A DNA stretch of 64,000 bases from Siderastrea radians (Eukaryota > Cnidaria > Anthozoa > Scleractinia > Rhizangiidae), in the NCBI GenBank assembly GCA_964017195.1, contig OZ024892.1:11728071-11792070 (forward strand), given 5' to 3'. Of this stretch, positions 20,750-34,000 are shown piece by piece (the first letter of the stretch is position 1; the number at the start of each line of letters is the position of its first letter). The position numbers and the translations under genes are program-made. A model generated the notes under the pieces. It worked only from the letters and a program-made list of their open reading frames with translations, searched no databases and was not told the origin of the DNA.

Positions 20750-22461
20750 CAGTGTGTTGCCCAGTTTCCGCACACTTTAGTTTGTAATCGCTATATCTTT
20801 TCGTCTGTGAGACGAAAATTTCTGAAATTTCTTTTAAAGATAGCCCATTTACGTACCTTTAATATATTAAACGACTGGCCGCTTGATCGACGTATGTTCA
20901 AAATTATGCCATTTTTCCCAAAACTCCTAAGTTGCCCAGTCTTCGTACACCTGGCCCAGTTTTCGTACATCGACAAAACAACATTTCTCCAAGAGAACGC
21001 TCGACGCAAACTGATGTGCCACCCACCCTGCTGAGAGCTTATCGTGTTTTCTCTTCGATTTGTGAATAAATATCGGCTTAGCGACCAATGTTTGGTGTAC
21101 AAAACAAATGGTTATTCGGGCGGTGGATGTTTAATCGATCCTGCAGTGTTGATTTTTTTTTGTCCCTTACTTTTGGGCGGCTTTTCTTACGCTCAATCCA
21201 CTGTCTCGTACGTCATTTACTGCCTTGGTAGTTGACAGGTTACTATTCTGCGTATTACAACTGTTAAGAAAAGGCCTGTATAAGATTCGACGTTTTCCTT
21301 CCGTTACCGCTTACGCCTTTGGAATAGCAAACGCTTTACTTCCGTTTCCGCTTACGCTTGCTTTTCTTACCTACTTTTGTAAATATTTATTAGAATCGCA
21401 ACGGAGTGAAAAAAATCGGTAAAACCGGTAAACTAACGATATTTCAAGGTGTATGTCAACGTTCTATGCATAGATCTACCTTAGTTAATTATTTGACGAT
21501 TTAGATTGTTTGCGTGGGATTAAGTTTATTAAATATTCGTGACCTTTGCATGACCTGGATCATCCTCGGAGACCCAGGGGCAGCTAGTCGGGACGACGGG
21601 ATTTTCATCGGCGAAAGTTTACAACAAGAGTGGGAGAGCCCCTGGGCACTTACTCTTACCGAACGAGTTCCAGAAGCGTTCGAAATCCCGCCTTCTGATT
21701 GGCCAGAAAAATATTTTTCTGGCCAATCAGAAGGCGGGATTTCAAACGCTTCTGGAACTCGTTCGGTAAGAGTAAGTGCCCAGGGGCTCTCCCGCTCTTG
21801 TTGTAAACTTTCGCCCATGAAAATCCCGTCGTCCCGACTAGCTGCCCCTGGGTCTCCGAGGATGGACCTGGATGTAAAGCGTCGCTGTTATACCACAACA
21901 AATACATGAAGTGTATCGTACTTTGCAAGGATTGTTGTGTAATCTTTGCTGCACTTACGACTTATTAGTTTTCGAACAGTAAAGTTTAAAATTCAGTTCT
22001 TTAACTTATTTAAAAATAGGTTTATAGAAAGACTCAGCTAAGTGTACGAAAACTGGCACAGTAGGTCGAAATGTATGCGAAGATTCTCACCGCTAAAATT
22101 CAGGAGCAGTTAAATTTAAGCTGGCGTTGAAAGTTTTTCCATTCACTTTCATCTTTTATCCATCATCTGCCCAAGACTCATGAAGTTCCTTGCGAAATTA
22201 CCAACAAAACGGGCTATTTGTTCATCTACAATACCTTTACTGTGCAGTGAAAAGTGCAAATATTAGCCGCTAAACTTTTACTCACCTCGAAAGAAATTGT
22301 CCGCACTGACCTGCTTCTTCGTCAAAAAGCCTGGCAAAACCGGCAATTTATAGCTGAAATGTTCCTTTTACTTTTGGAATTCTTCAGTTGACGAAGATTT
22401 AAATGACTGACGAAAATAATCAAATAAAGTTCTTTTTGTACGAAAACTGGGCAACATACTG
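20750..22461. mobile_element. Tc1/mariner-type non-autonomous element
   Basis: CAGTGTGTTGCCCAGTTT begins right after a TA and is matched inverted by a right end finishing in CATACTG before TA. Motifs of the form CCCAGTTTTCGTACA repeat near the ends (about 20935-20970, 22038-22055, 22437). CAGT ends and a TA duplication fit Tc1/mariner. No transposase frame survives in its 1.7 kb. It hosts the 304-bp Mutator-type MITE at 21561. Confidence 0.65.
21561..21864. mobile_element. Palindromic Mutator-type MITE (304 bp) with 9-bp target duplication
   Basis: Ends CATCCTCGGAGACCCAGG and its inverse, flanked on both sides by GACCTGGAT (21552-21560 and 21865-21873). The arms meet at TGGCCAGAAAAATATTTTTC. 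Open frames seen across it on both strands are a product of the palindrome. A longer relative lies at 56018-57349. Confidence 0.8.
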
Positions 22462-25400
22462 TATAAATACTTGCCATTAAAAACTTAAACAACAGCAACC
22501 TTTATTTTTTGCATCTAATGTAGCAAGGAAGTTTCAGTTGAACGAGGCAATGCCCGCGTGTAGGTTTTATTTTAGCCCTGAAGAAAACGTTAGTGATGAA
22601 AAGACCGTTAACTTGTAAGTAATTGGTTAGTTCGACTGTTATACTTTGTAAGAGGGAGCTCAAATAAAAGTCTTTGATAATGGACTTAAAGTTGTTTTGT
22701 TTTCTTCTCTTTGTACTCTTAGTTGTAATGTTTTCTCTAATCGTGCTTCGGAGTGTGACGAGTGTAAATTCAGGGGCACCCAACAGCCAGAAGACAGAAG
22801 ATCAGTTCATTTTGTTTATTTTTTAACGTGAATTCCCTAATCGTGACATAAGTCCAAGGGACGTGACAATAACATAGATTTTCTCAATTATTCTGTAACT
22901 GTTCTACACCCACAATCCCAGAAGAATTCAATTAAGGGCAAAGGTTACAGATTTCCAAAAAAACTACACCAGCCTCCTTTAGCAACTCAAGAAAATGTTG
23001 AATGAGATCTTAAAACGGCATGTTTACGTTTATTTTTCCTTACACTTTATCCAGACAAATACAGGAAAGGCCAGGTCAAGAGTGTTGGTGTAGCGTGTTA
23101 TCTTTGACGTATCGGTGCACTGAAAGCAAAAGTAGTTGGACCTGCCCAACCTGTTCTTCCAGAACTCGACAGTCTTGTATTGGTCTGCTGGTCTCTCAGC
23201 GCCTTTGAAAGTCGGCAGCGTTCTTTCTGTTCCTGTCAATAAATATCATCAATAATTATCATAGATCTTCCAGAGGCGGTGCACCAGTGAGTGAGTGGTG
23301 AATACTTCCGCCACCCTGAAAGACAAATCAGCCACGTGATCATGCAACTTTTATTCCAGAACTTTAGATATATTCCTATAGAAAATATATCTGAAAAACA
23401 AAATATTTCTTTTTACACTCTGCCCTTATTTTTTTTCTTCTAAAGTTGTCCTCACCGTAAACTGGTAATTGTATTACAGTACCAGATGAAGTTATCAAAT
23501 GTGTTTACTTAAGCTCCCTTCTAACAACTTTCAAGTTGCCACTGGTTTGGTGTTAAAAAGCGGCTATCATTTTTGACAGGAGTTTGTACTTGAACAAATT
23601 TTCTCTTTAACTGACTCAAAGAACTGAACTTTTCACGAACTGATAATCTGTTAACGATACAAAAAACAACTGGTTTAGGTTTCCTCAGTAGCGTTTGAAC
23701 TCCTAAAATTAATTGTCCTTCAACTGTGTTTTTATTCTCTCTCTATGATCACAGAAAATGCGTTCTAAATGTTCTTTCCGCGTTCAAATTATTGGAAATC
23801 GGATGAAGCGATTTCTTTCACCTATTTCTGCAGGATAGCTGAATTCTCTAGAAACAATTTGAGGTCAAAGTTTTCTTTTCATGATCAGGATGAATGTCAG
23901 TTTGAAGAATGCGAAAAGAATTGTTTATGATTCGTTTGTTAGCAGCAGCTAAAAACTTCAATCAGTTATTCCTCGAAAACACGCTCATAAAAAATGTTCA
24001 AAATCGGTACAACTGAAGACAATTATATGAACTACAAGTCCTATAAATAGCTTTAAAAACGAATGTCTGGATTTCTTACAAAGTAAGGAAAAGTAAAAAT
24101 AGCAATGACGTCAGCGTGTTGCTATGGCTACGTCGATCTCGAAAAAACCCCACTTTTTTAAACTTCAATCTATACCCTACAAACAGGTATATCCCGTTGT
24201 CCTTTTTCTTTTGAGGCATCTTTGTATTTCATGTCCAAAGAGAGTAGGTATGGTTAGTGAAAAACCGTGTCTACCCACCTTAAACCTCAATTAGCAAGAA
24301 AGCTGAATGACATGAGTTCGTGACTTTTGTTCAAGCTCGTGTTCAGTGCGTTAAACGTAAACACTTCTGTGCTACTAACCAGTGGCTAGTTGTGGCTGTT
24401 TGTGGAAGTATGAGCTATTTCATAGCAAGTATGCTCCAGCAACAGCTGGAAATTTTCAGACGCAAAATAACAGAACACTGAAACTGAGAAGCCATCTTGA
24501 AACGCCACGCTCGAGAAACTGGACCCGAGTAGGAATGGACGCATGGGCTGGAATTTTGCGAATTTCCGGAACGTTAGGACAACTCCGCGAGGTATGCCCG
24601 AATTTTCGAAATTTATTTTGGGAAAATTTCCGTTCCATTTGATTCCTCGCTCGGAATTTTCGGAATTTTTGGTCGAATGGAGGGCGCCGAGTCGTTGATA
24701 ACTTCTCAGTTGGGCATAATAAACAATAGATAACTAGACGGGCCCAGGGGAGGCTCGGCTTTTGTTCTGCAAACGTTTCGTCGTAGTAGGTTGTTCAAGG
24801 TCGCGACTATTGATTGATTGCTTAATCATACTTATGGGGGTGGGGACGGGAGAGGGCTTCGACGTTGGCTTTCTTGAGGACATAGCTAGGTTATTTCAAG
24901 AGGGTTTAGGACATTATACAGATCACAATACGCCATTTAAAAGGCGAAAACAAGAAGAAGGCTTGATTCTAATGGACTGGACATCGGAGGGCTCAAAGCA
25001 ACGAATTTAAAATTGTTCCAGGACAGAATATACCATTTTCCTCAAAGAGAGGGTTGATCCGAATGTCGGCAACTGAAAAATGAGGCATACATTTCGGGGC
25101 CTTGGACTTCCTGAGGCTTTTTAAAGCCATTTCTGGATAAATCAAGAAAGTCAAATTTGGTTCGGAAAAGTCTGCCAGTAAGTTTAGACAGATAATTCCA
25201 ATTTACGCATTTGAAATCTAGCTCCTATAAAGGGGGAACAAAAATGCTAGAATGTACACTGGGTAATTTTTGTCGAAACAAAACATTGAGCGGTGAAAAC
25301 AAGCTTAGACCTCAACAAAATGCAATTATATAAAAAATTATTCAAGAGAAACCTTCAAAACTGGCGCCAGGCGTTTAGTTGGGGATGACCTTTCGACTAG

Positions 25401-26624
25401 TCACGCAAATATACAGGAAACGTAATTTTATAAAACGCGTGGCATTTCTTCCTGTATTAAAGAACACTGGAAATGCCGGTGAGGGTTGTAGGAGAATTCA
25501 GAGCTTTAATTCTAGAAACTGCCGTCTGGTTTGAAGTTCTTGCGTGTTTTCATTTTTGCAATAGGTATTTTTTGCACTTTCGAAAATAGATCCCGCAAAA
25601 TTTATTTATAATACCCAATAGAAAAAAAAATTCTTAAAATGTTAAGAATTCACTGTAGCTCATGAACCTAGTGCTCACAAATTTCCTCCAACTTGTAAGG
25701 GCCGTCTTTTATAAACTGAAGGTTTTCTTGTTATCACTATTTTACAAGCAAGATAACAAGATTCTGTGTGTGCTTTTGTTAGTAAAAGCTTGCAATTAGG
25801 ACTGATCGCCAAAAGTTTACCCGCAAACATTTTACCGGCCTATTTTCTCGAGTTTTTTTTATTATACACCTCACAAAATGAGAAATATTAGTACCCTGTG
25901 AAGTCTAAGGTGATAACAATGTTGTACAAGAAACAAAGCATATCTAAAAACAACCAATCTTGTGTCTTTATTTATCGTTTGACGATTAACAAGTTGCTGA
26001 ACACGTGGGCAAAATTTCTGAAATTGCATGGCCTAACAAACAAAACACAGTACATTTCTGTTTCGCCTTGATATTTAATTTTAAGAATAATTTTACAATA
26101 TTCAAAATCCAGTCACCAAGGTGGCTTTGTTCTATCAACGTCAAGTTGATAATAACATTTGTACTTATCTGTTAACGCAATTTCTGTTAACATTTTTCTA
26201 GAAACGTATCCTTACATTTATCCACTATTGTCCTTTCCCATTAAAAAATATTCAATTTAACTAACTTTTCCTTAAATAGTTAATAGTAAGAGGTTTCCTC
26301 AAAAGTACGAATGCGTTTTGTTTTCGTCAGTGTTCTTTGAACCAAGGTAGCTCTCTCTCCTCCGCACAGGCTCCTGTGCGTAAACACCAGCGAAAGAAAA
26401 ATACGGGAGCGAGAGCGCTGGAGATAGAAAACGGGAGCGCGGGGAACGATGGTAAAAGAGAGAAAGCGTAAGAGGGAGAAAAACAGGGTATGTTAAACAG
26501 AGAACAAAATCCAAAATGGTGGACAATCAGGAAAAAGCACGAATGGTCAATACTCCATTAATGAGGATCAAAACTTCATCAAATTGCATCTACTAACCTT
26601 CCATACTTAGATCATTAAAAGAGC
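22462..26624. other. Intergenic stretch with no recognised gene
   Basis: Only short open frames without domain signatures. 24500-24700 has repeated AT-rich 'gaattttcgaaat' words. It separates the mariner element from the SPTLC2 duplication; the left breakpoint of unit A is at 26625. Confidence 0.4.
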
Positions 26625-27327
26625 CGTCAAAATCGTTCAAATCGTCCCTGGTTTAGTGGTTTAGCCCAAACCACAGAACCACAGATCCTACCGGAGAACC
26701 GCACAAAATCTGGCAGAGGCCTCCTTTCTCTCTTGTCCCTTCCCAGCATTCCCTGCGGCTTATTTTTTCCCTCTTTCCAGCCTCCGCGCGTTTTTTCCCA
26801 AGCGTGCAGTCAAGGCGCGACTGTAGGAGGCCTGTGCGGAGGGGAGAGGCATTGTTTTGTTGCAATGGCATAGATTATTCTAATAATAGATGTTAATGCA
26901 AACCTTTCCCATCCAAGATATTTTGACGTCACAACAAAACATGAATTTAACGGATAACTTTTAAGAAGTCAACCTAAAAATTTCATGTCAATTGTTTTTC
27001 AACGCTTTGTTAAGAAAGACTGTTGTATTATGCTATGGCCCGACTTAAATAAATCCGTACTTTACGCTTAACTTGTTCTTGCAAAATTGATTCTGCAAAT
27101 TATTTTTGAAAACACCAGTTAAGTAGCTTGTCTTGTTTATTTTGCCATAAAAATACATTTACATATTTTTCCACAATAAACTGAAGCTGTAGTATGGGCA
27201 AAATTAAATTTAAAGAATACCAAATTGTTTACAGCATCTGAAATTAAAATCAACACCGGATGCTGACTATTATACCTTTGGGTTGCGACCGTTTAATAGC
27301 GAACTCTGTCTTCATGTCATCTTTGAG

Positions 27328-27625
27328 AGAGGGCTTTTCAATTGAGTGTCAAAAGTAATTTGAGTTTGCTTCGGTTTTCCTTCTCTACGCTCTGTGATGG
27401 GTTTAAAAGAAAGAAGTCGACTCAAAAGCACTTTCTCGACTCAATCGTTTCAATGAGATGTCGCTCGCAAACCAAACATATCGTTCTGCACGCGTTTTTC
27501 CGCGCTTGATGCCGGTCACGTGTACTTGCTTTGGGTTCGGATTGGTTCATTGGCTTTTGTGTCTGTTGTGATTGGCCAATTGATTTCGTTGGCTTTGATT
27601 TTACGACACTCATTCGAAGACCACT
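27328..27625. mobile_element. MITE downstream of SPTLC2 copy A
   Basis: Inverted ends 'cttttcaattgagtgtc' and 'gacactcattcgaag', with an interior sharing 'cacgcgtttttcc' and 'gattggccaattgatttc' with the element at 33421, so one family. Unit B carries the same copy at 43872-44165. Confidence 0.55.
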
Positions 27626-28053
27626 TCATTATATAGACAAGAGTGTTTTAGTGGAAAATACTCGTAAAGTTCATACGAAACTACAACCAGGAGTCGATTG
27701 GTGTATTTTCCATATCCTCATTACTGAGGATATTGATGACGTCATTTCCGGCATTTACGCTGTCGTTTGTGCAAAAATACTCTGTCTATATAATGAAAAG
27801 AAAATTACGCGGTGGCTTGAAGATATGAAATTTACTTTCTCGTGGTAAAGAACAATATTTTACTCACTCGCTACACTTGTTCGTAAAATATTGTTTTACC
27901 ACTCGAAAATGGAATTCATATCTTCGCGTTGCCGTGTAATATCCTCTATATATCTTCATTAATTATTCAATTTAATTTCTCCAGACACAGTAGCACCCTG
28001 TGTCCTCATTTATAATTCCACACTGTTTGGACTGAGTATTGCGTAGGTCAGCT

Positions 28054-31000
28054 TTAATCTGCTATTGCCTGCTTTCTCCGTGAATACTTGACTTTGATAA
28101 TGTCGCCCACCTCATCTATAGCCACCAGTGCCTTGAAAGAAAAACAACAACAAAGTCAAGAAAGTAACACAGCAACGGTGCCGCACAAAATCAGTTAGGG
28201 CCACATAACGTAACTCAGGATTGGGTCGTGTAAAAAACGCACACAAGCTAATTTCCACAGCACGATGGAGTAGTACCACCCTACTCTGTTTTTTTTCAAA
28301 AGTGTTCCCGGCTACCTGGAATGTATCTACACAGCGAATAAGACTTCTACTGTGCAAAATCAGTCCTACTTTCACCTTTTTCAATAGATTTACCGACAAT
28401 TCTTGCTGACATTTCACTCATCGCTCGGAAAAATGCTAAGCAACTTGAAAATAAACTCAGATAAACTGGAGGCTTGAATGAGAACGCTGGGGTTCGAACT
28501 GTCATCATCGAATCGTCCGCGTTTGCAAAACTGAAAGCTTTTTCAAGAACTCTTGTGCATTCGAACATTGTCTGTGTTTTCACTCAAATGCTAGTATGCC
28601 AAAACTGAGTCCGTCAGTGCTGTTTACCATCCCCAAATTTTATTAACTCTAATTCTACGAGATTGAGGTCCAATCGCTGAAGCAATCGTTAACCCTAAGA
28701 GTGATCTTAAGGCCCGTTTACACAGGCGATTTTTGTCGCGCAACTCAATGCAATTTTTGTCGCGCTGAAGCTGCAATTTCAATATCGCACGTGTAAACCA
28801 GCTGCGATTTCAGCGCGATTTTAGTGCGATTTATCGTGCGATCACGTGCGATTTATCACCGCGATTTACAAAACACGGTAACTTTGAGCAGCAGTTTCGC
28901 TAGAGCGCAGGCGCACACGTTTTGTTTTGGTTTGATTTTTTTTTCATTTTGTTTCGTTTTGCTTCAATCTCGTTTTGTTTTGTTTCGTTTTACAACTCGG
29001 CAAAGACCTCGAACTGAACTGGAGTGACTCCAATTTTCATCTCCAAAAAGAAAGAAAATATTTAGTTATTTGAATTGAGTTATTGTCTGTGGTGTTAGCG
29101 AACTCTCAAAGGCTGTTTCTAATAGCGATGACATGGTTTCCACAAAAAAAGCCCGTTGTATGCTTACGGAAAGGTCCTTCTCTCCCCCAATTGTCGAAAT
29201 CACACTAAGAAATCTAGATCTAGTGTCAAACGTAAAGGATGTCTACGAACTTCCTTTTAGAGTCACCGTTGAAAATAAATTAAGAAGCTTTCAGTATAAA
29301 CTCGTGCACAACATCATACCTACCAACCTTTCACTGTATAAAATGAAAATAAAAGAGTCACCACACTGCGAACACTGCCGCTGTCAAAATGAAACACTTC
29401 TTCATAGGTTTTGCGAGTGCCCCGAAGTTAAACTTTTTTGGGAAGACGTCATAGAATGGTGGAATACAAATCGCTCTGAAAATGTCAATCCTACTTGGTC
29501 GGAAATCCTTTATGGATACAGACCTCAGAACACCAGCCTTCACGCTTTTAATCACTATCTTCTTATTGCTAAATATCATGTATACCTCGCAAGAAATCTG
29601 TCAGAGACTCCTAGCATAAAGGTCTTTCTTGCCTTACTGGAAAGTAGAGTCAAATGTGAAAGACAAATGGCTATTAAAAACTCTAGCTTTAAAAAATATG
29701 AAGCAAAGTGGACCACTCTCTGCATAAGCGATGCGGTAGCTTTTGCACCACTATCAAAATAAAGGAACCAGGTTAAGGTGCTTTTTTTCCCCAACACTTT
29801 TTTGTCTGTTTTATTTATCCTTTTCATTTGAGCCTACTGTAAAGGTATATTTATCTTTGTCATTTTACTTTGACTGTATACTCCTACTTGCCCTGTTGTC
29901 AAAGTAAGGTGTTATTTTTGTTTCAGTTGTAATTAAGTCCTTCTTTTGTAAGTGTTGTATTAGTTCTGTAAATTAGCTCCTGTGTTTATGCTTTGTATTA
30001 GTCTTGTAAACTAGCTCTTTCGTTAAGTTGAGTATATTCAAAAAAAAAAATTTTTTTGAATTCGTATGATTTAGAGGTTTTACAAAATCTAACGGTACTA
30101 AAAAAGCATGGATGACGAGGAGGAAGTTGCTGTTTGTTGTTTTTAGTACGTCTTTTGTCCTTCTTTACGCTCATGGCTGTACACATTGCGAGCGACAAAA
30201 CCTCCCGAGGGGTCCCTTCTGATTCACGATTGTCACATTTTGATCAAAAATCGCAGCAAAATTGCATCGGGTTTCGAACAGGTTCGAAACTCCTGCGATA
30301 TCGCGGCGATAAAATCGCGCTGAAATCGCAGCTGGTTTACACGTGCGATATTGAAGTTGCAACTTTGGCGCGACAAAAATTGCATTGAGTTGCGCGACAA
30401 AAATCGCCTGTGTAAACAGGCCTTTACCTTATCAAGCATTTCCCTTGTGTGTGAAGCTGATAGACAAATCCTCGCCCGTGCCTCGATGAGTGAAGTGGCT
30501 GGAAAGCCAACGATTACTACAGCTATGTTTCGTTTCAACAATTCCCGAGAGAAGGCACTGCATAAAATATGAGAAAAAAACTGAGTGAAAATTAAGCCAA
30601 ACTTGATGTCGTGGCCTTCGAGGCGCCTTTGCTAGCCTGAAATCAAGCTCTCTAGCAGATGAAATTGAAGTTTGCAAACTCATGTTTGCCGTGTAAAACA
30701 GTGGCCTGAAGGCGCCTGGAACGATTTTACTCTGTACAATGGACAGAGTAAAACCCGCGTTTTGATTGGTTTAGGAGAGTCTGTGAATAAAGCACAGACG
30801 CCCAAATGACGTAATGATCTGCAAAGTTTGCGCGCGCAAATCATGACTACGAAGATTTTTTTGGAAACGTTTCTAATTTTGTGCCTGCGTTTCGGAGCGT
30901 ACTTCTTTGTTCTTACCACCATTTGACCGGACATCTGTGCGTTATCAGAGTTCACAGGCACGGCCACATGGAACCTAAGGATATCGATGCCAAATACTTG

Positions 31001-34000
31001 ACGTTATCATAACTTTTTTATCGGTTAGAGCTCAACGGGCGCAAAGCACTTCAAACCATTCACCAACTGACCAATCTTTACTTACACACATTTTGCTGGC
31101 ATGTAGAGTAGAATGGGTACAACTGCCGAGGAGTCATGGCCGTACACGATGAACCCCATTTGTTTTAGCCTTTGTCTAAAGTATCTGTCAGATAAACAAA
31201 CCGCGTGTTAGCTCACTATATTAGCAGCGGTAATGCCAACTTTTAATCGTATCTTTAAAGCCCAGATTTTGGGAGGGTGTATCAACCTGCAGAAATCTTT
31301 GGAGTTTATCTTTGGCACACTTCGGACTGTCTTCCTTTTCGGAAGACAAGATCGATGACAAATTTCTTGGGGACTTTTGATGTTCAAGATGTTACAACTA
31401 CAATCCCTTATCGCTGAAACTGCCCTTAGTTTCCCTCGAACAATGTTTTATCAGGATTTTAAACCTTAAACTCACTTGCAGTTCTGAGCCAAAGTTGTAA
31501 GCCTCTGCTTTCCTGAAAAGAATGAAAGAAAAACAAAGATAATAATACAATTTAGACATGACTCTATGGTTCCGTATCCAGCTATATGAACGGCGCACGT
31601 CTTAATGGTTCCAGATTGTTTGAAAGTTATCTTTTACGACAGCCAAAATCTGGATATGGCAATGTCGATTCCTGACAGGTAAATTCAACGTTTCTTTGAA
31701 AAGAAGTCGCTCACCCCCCCCCCCCCTTCCCCCCGGGGTGGAGGTACTTGACCCATGTGGTGGGTGTAGGGGTGCCGCTGAGGGTTTGAAACCCTGACCA
31801 TGTTTAGGTCAAAAACAAAGCTCTAAAATACCTCCTCTGTGTATGACAACACCCTTCATTTTAGGTCCCTGTTTAGGACAAACGATAAAATACATATTCC
31901 TTGTTTCACACAATTTAAAGTGTTTCAAATATTAGCAAACGTCCCCGATCTAGAATTTCTAAATGCTGTATAAGCCATATTTAAAGACGACAATCGTACT
32001 GACCATACCCTGTTTAGGTCAAGTTCAGACTCAGACCCTGTTTAGGACAGAGAGGGCAGAAACCATACCGAGTACCCCCCCGGCGCTCACCTCGTCTCTG
32101 TACACAAAACACAAAATTTTGAGTACAACATTGTTGAGTGGTGTTGAACGAGATGGACAAAGGAATTCAGCATTGATTTTACGCTTGAGAACAAAAGAAA
32201 AGTTGAATCAACATCATTCCTCATCATTCACCGTTCAGCGGGGGGGGGGGGGGGGGAGGGGTTACTCCACTCAATTTAGACTAGTTGTGTGCCACAAAGG
32301 TTCTTAAAGCCTGGCCTTATTTAAGGAGGGAAAATTAAAAATTGATACTCTATTTAAGGCCCAAAATGACCCTCTGTTTAATGGAAAACAATAACTAAGA
32401 ATTGCGTAAGCAGGTCGTTTTTATTTCTTTTCTTTAATATGCGTGGTTTAGCATGAAGCATAGAGTACTAGACTAAGCCTAGTTTAGCTTAGTTTGGCGT
32501 TTGCGTACTACAATTTTAACTACAGTGGAACCTCGATTTAAAGACGCGCCAAGGGACTGGGGAAATTGGTTCATAAAATCGAGGGTTTGTTATATCGAGG
32601 TTCTTTTCCATACATTACATTTTTACTGGGCTGAAAAAATATTGTTCGTTATACCAAGGATTTCGTTCTATAGAGGTTCGTTAAATCGAGGTTCCACTGT
32701 AATACAAAAAAGGAGCCCTATCTAAGGGTCACGCCGGGATTACAACAAAAAGGGGAAAAATGGATACCCTATTTAGGCCTGTTAGCACAGAAGCTTTTCA
32801 CAACGATAGCTGTCTAACAGCGGTTATTTGGGTTGTCTCTCTCCTTCCTTCGGAGCGTTGCGTGAAGACCCAAATAGCGGCTGTATGGGAGGCTAGTAGA
32901 AAAGACAGCTTGAGAGTGGAAGCTAGCAAAGGAAGAGAACTACAGTAGAATGTTACTAACCCTTATCGGTGCCGTCCTCGCCCATAATTATTTTCATGGA
33001 TGACAAGATTTGCATCACGACTGGAGGTGACATGAAAGAAGCGTACGTTGCACTGTGAGAATGACCTCTGATATGGTTTATTATTTCCTGCAAAATAAAT
33101 TTATAAACATTCTACTAACAGACAATTTTGTTCCTTGTGCGAAAAAGACGTCAAGTAAATAAAAAAATTTAAATAGTCGTTTATATTGCGGAAATTTGCA
33201 CGGTGGTGGCCCTTCTTCATGCTATCTTGTATAAGTTATAATGTTCAAGTCACGGAGCTTTTCATGGTACCGATTGACTGCGTCCTCCATCATGTGTATA
33301 TGTGCTCACACCCTGAGATCGTCTGTTCGGCAATGGCAATCGTCACGACTTCAAATTCGTCGAAAGAAAAAAGGGGGGATTAATAATGTGTTGCTGCATT
33401 ACAAACATAACGTTTGGTGTTTTAGAGCAGTTTTTAAATGAGTGTCGAAAGTAATGTTGTATTTGCTTTGGTTTTGCTTTACTTCGCTCTCTGATTGGAT
33501 AAAAAAGTTCGCGCCACTTTCTCAACCAATCAGAAGTGAAAATCCAAAACCAATCGTGACTTGCTCGCACGCGTTTTCCCGCTCTTAACGCTAAATACTT
33601 GTATTTGCTTTAATTTCAAATTGATTCATTTTGTGTTTTGTTCCTGTTGTGATTGGTTAGAGTAATTTCTTTGGTTTTGTCTTTAGGACACTCACTTGAA
33701 AATCGCTCTAAAGCCGAACCTTCGAACAGATCGCACCCTTGTCTGCACAGCATGAAAGATATTTTTTAGTTCCGTTATAATCCCAGTTTAGCATGTTTAA
33801 AAACATTTTGGAATGCCTCTCACCTTAGACGCAGCAATATATCCCCCTGCTGCTCCAAAACTCTTGGTAAATGTCCCCATCATGATGTCAACATCAGAGG
33901 GGTCCACCCCAAAGAATTCTCTGACACCCCTTCCATTGGGGCCCATGGCACCAATACTATGGGCCTCGTCCAGATAGAGGTACGCTTTGTACTTCTTTTT

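Noticed and set aside
21501..21928. Open frames of 90-131 codons on both strands
   Set aside because: They arise from the palindromic 304-bp MITE; the same peptide appears on both strands because the DNA is an inverted repeat. The same holds for frames in 55952-57449.
31280..31350. Candidate SPTLC2 exon reading [12 protein letters not shown]
   Set aside because: It does not fit the reading phase, whereas 31512-31476 has good splice sites, fits the phase and encodes [11 protein letters not shown], which matches the family.
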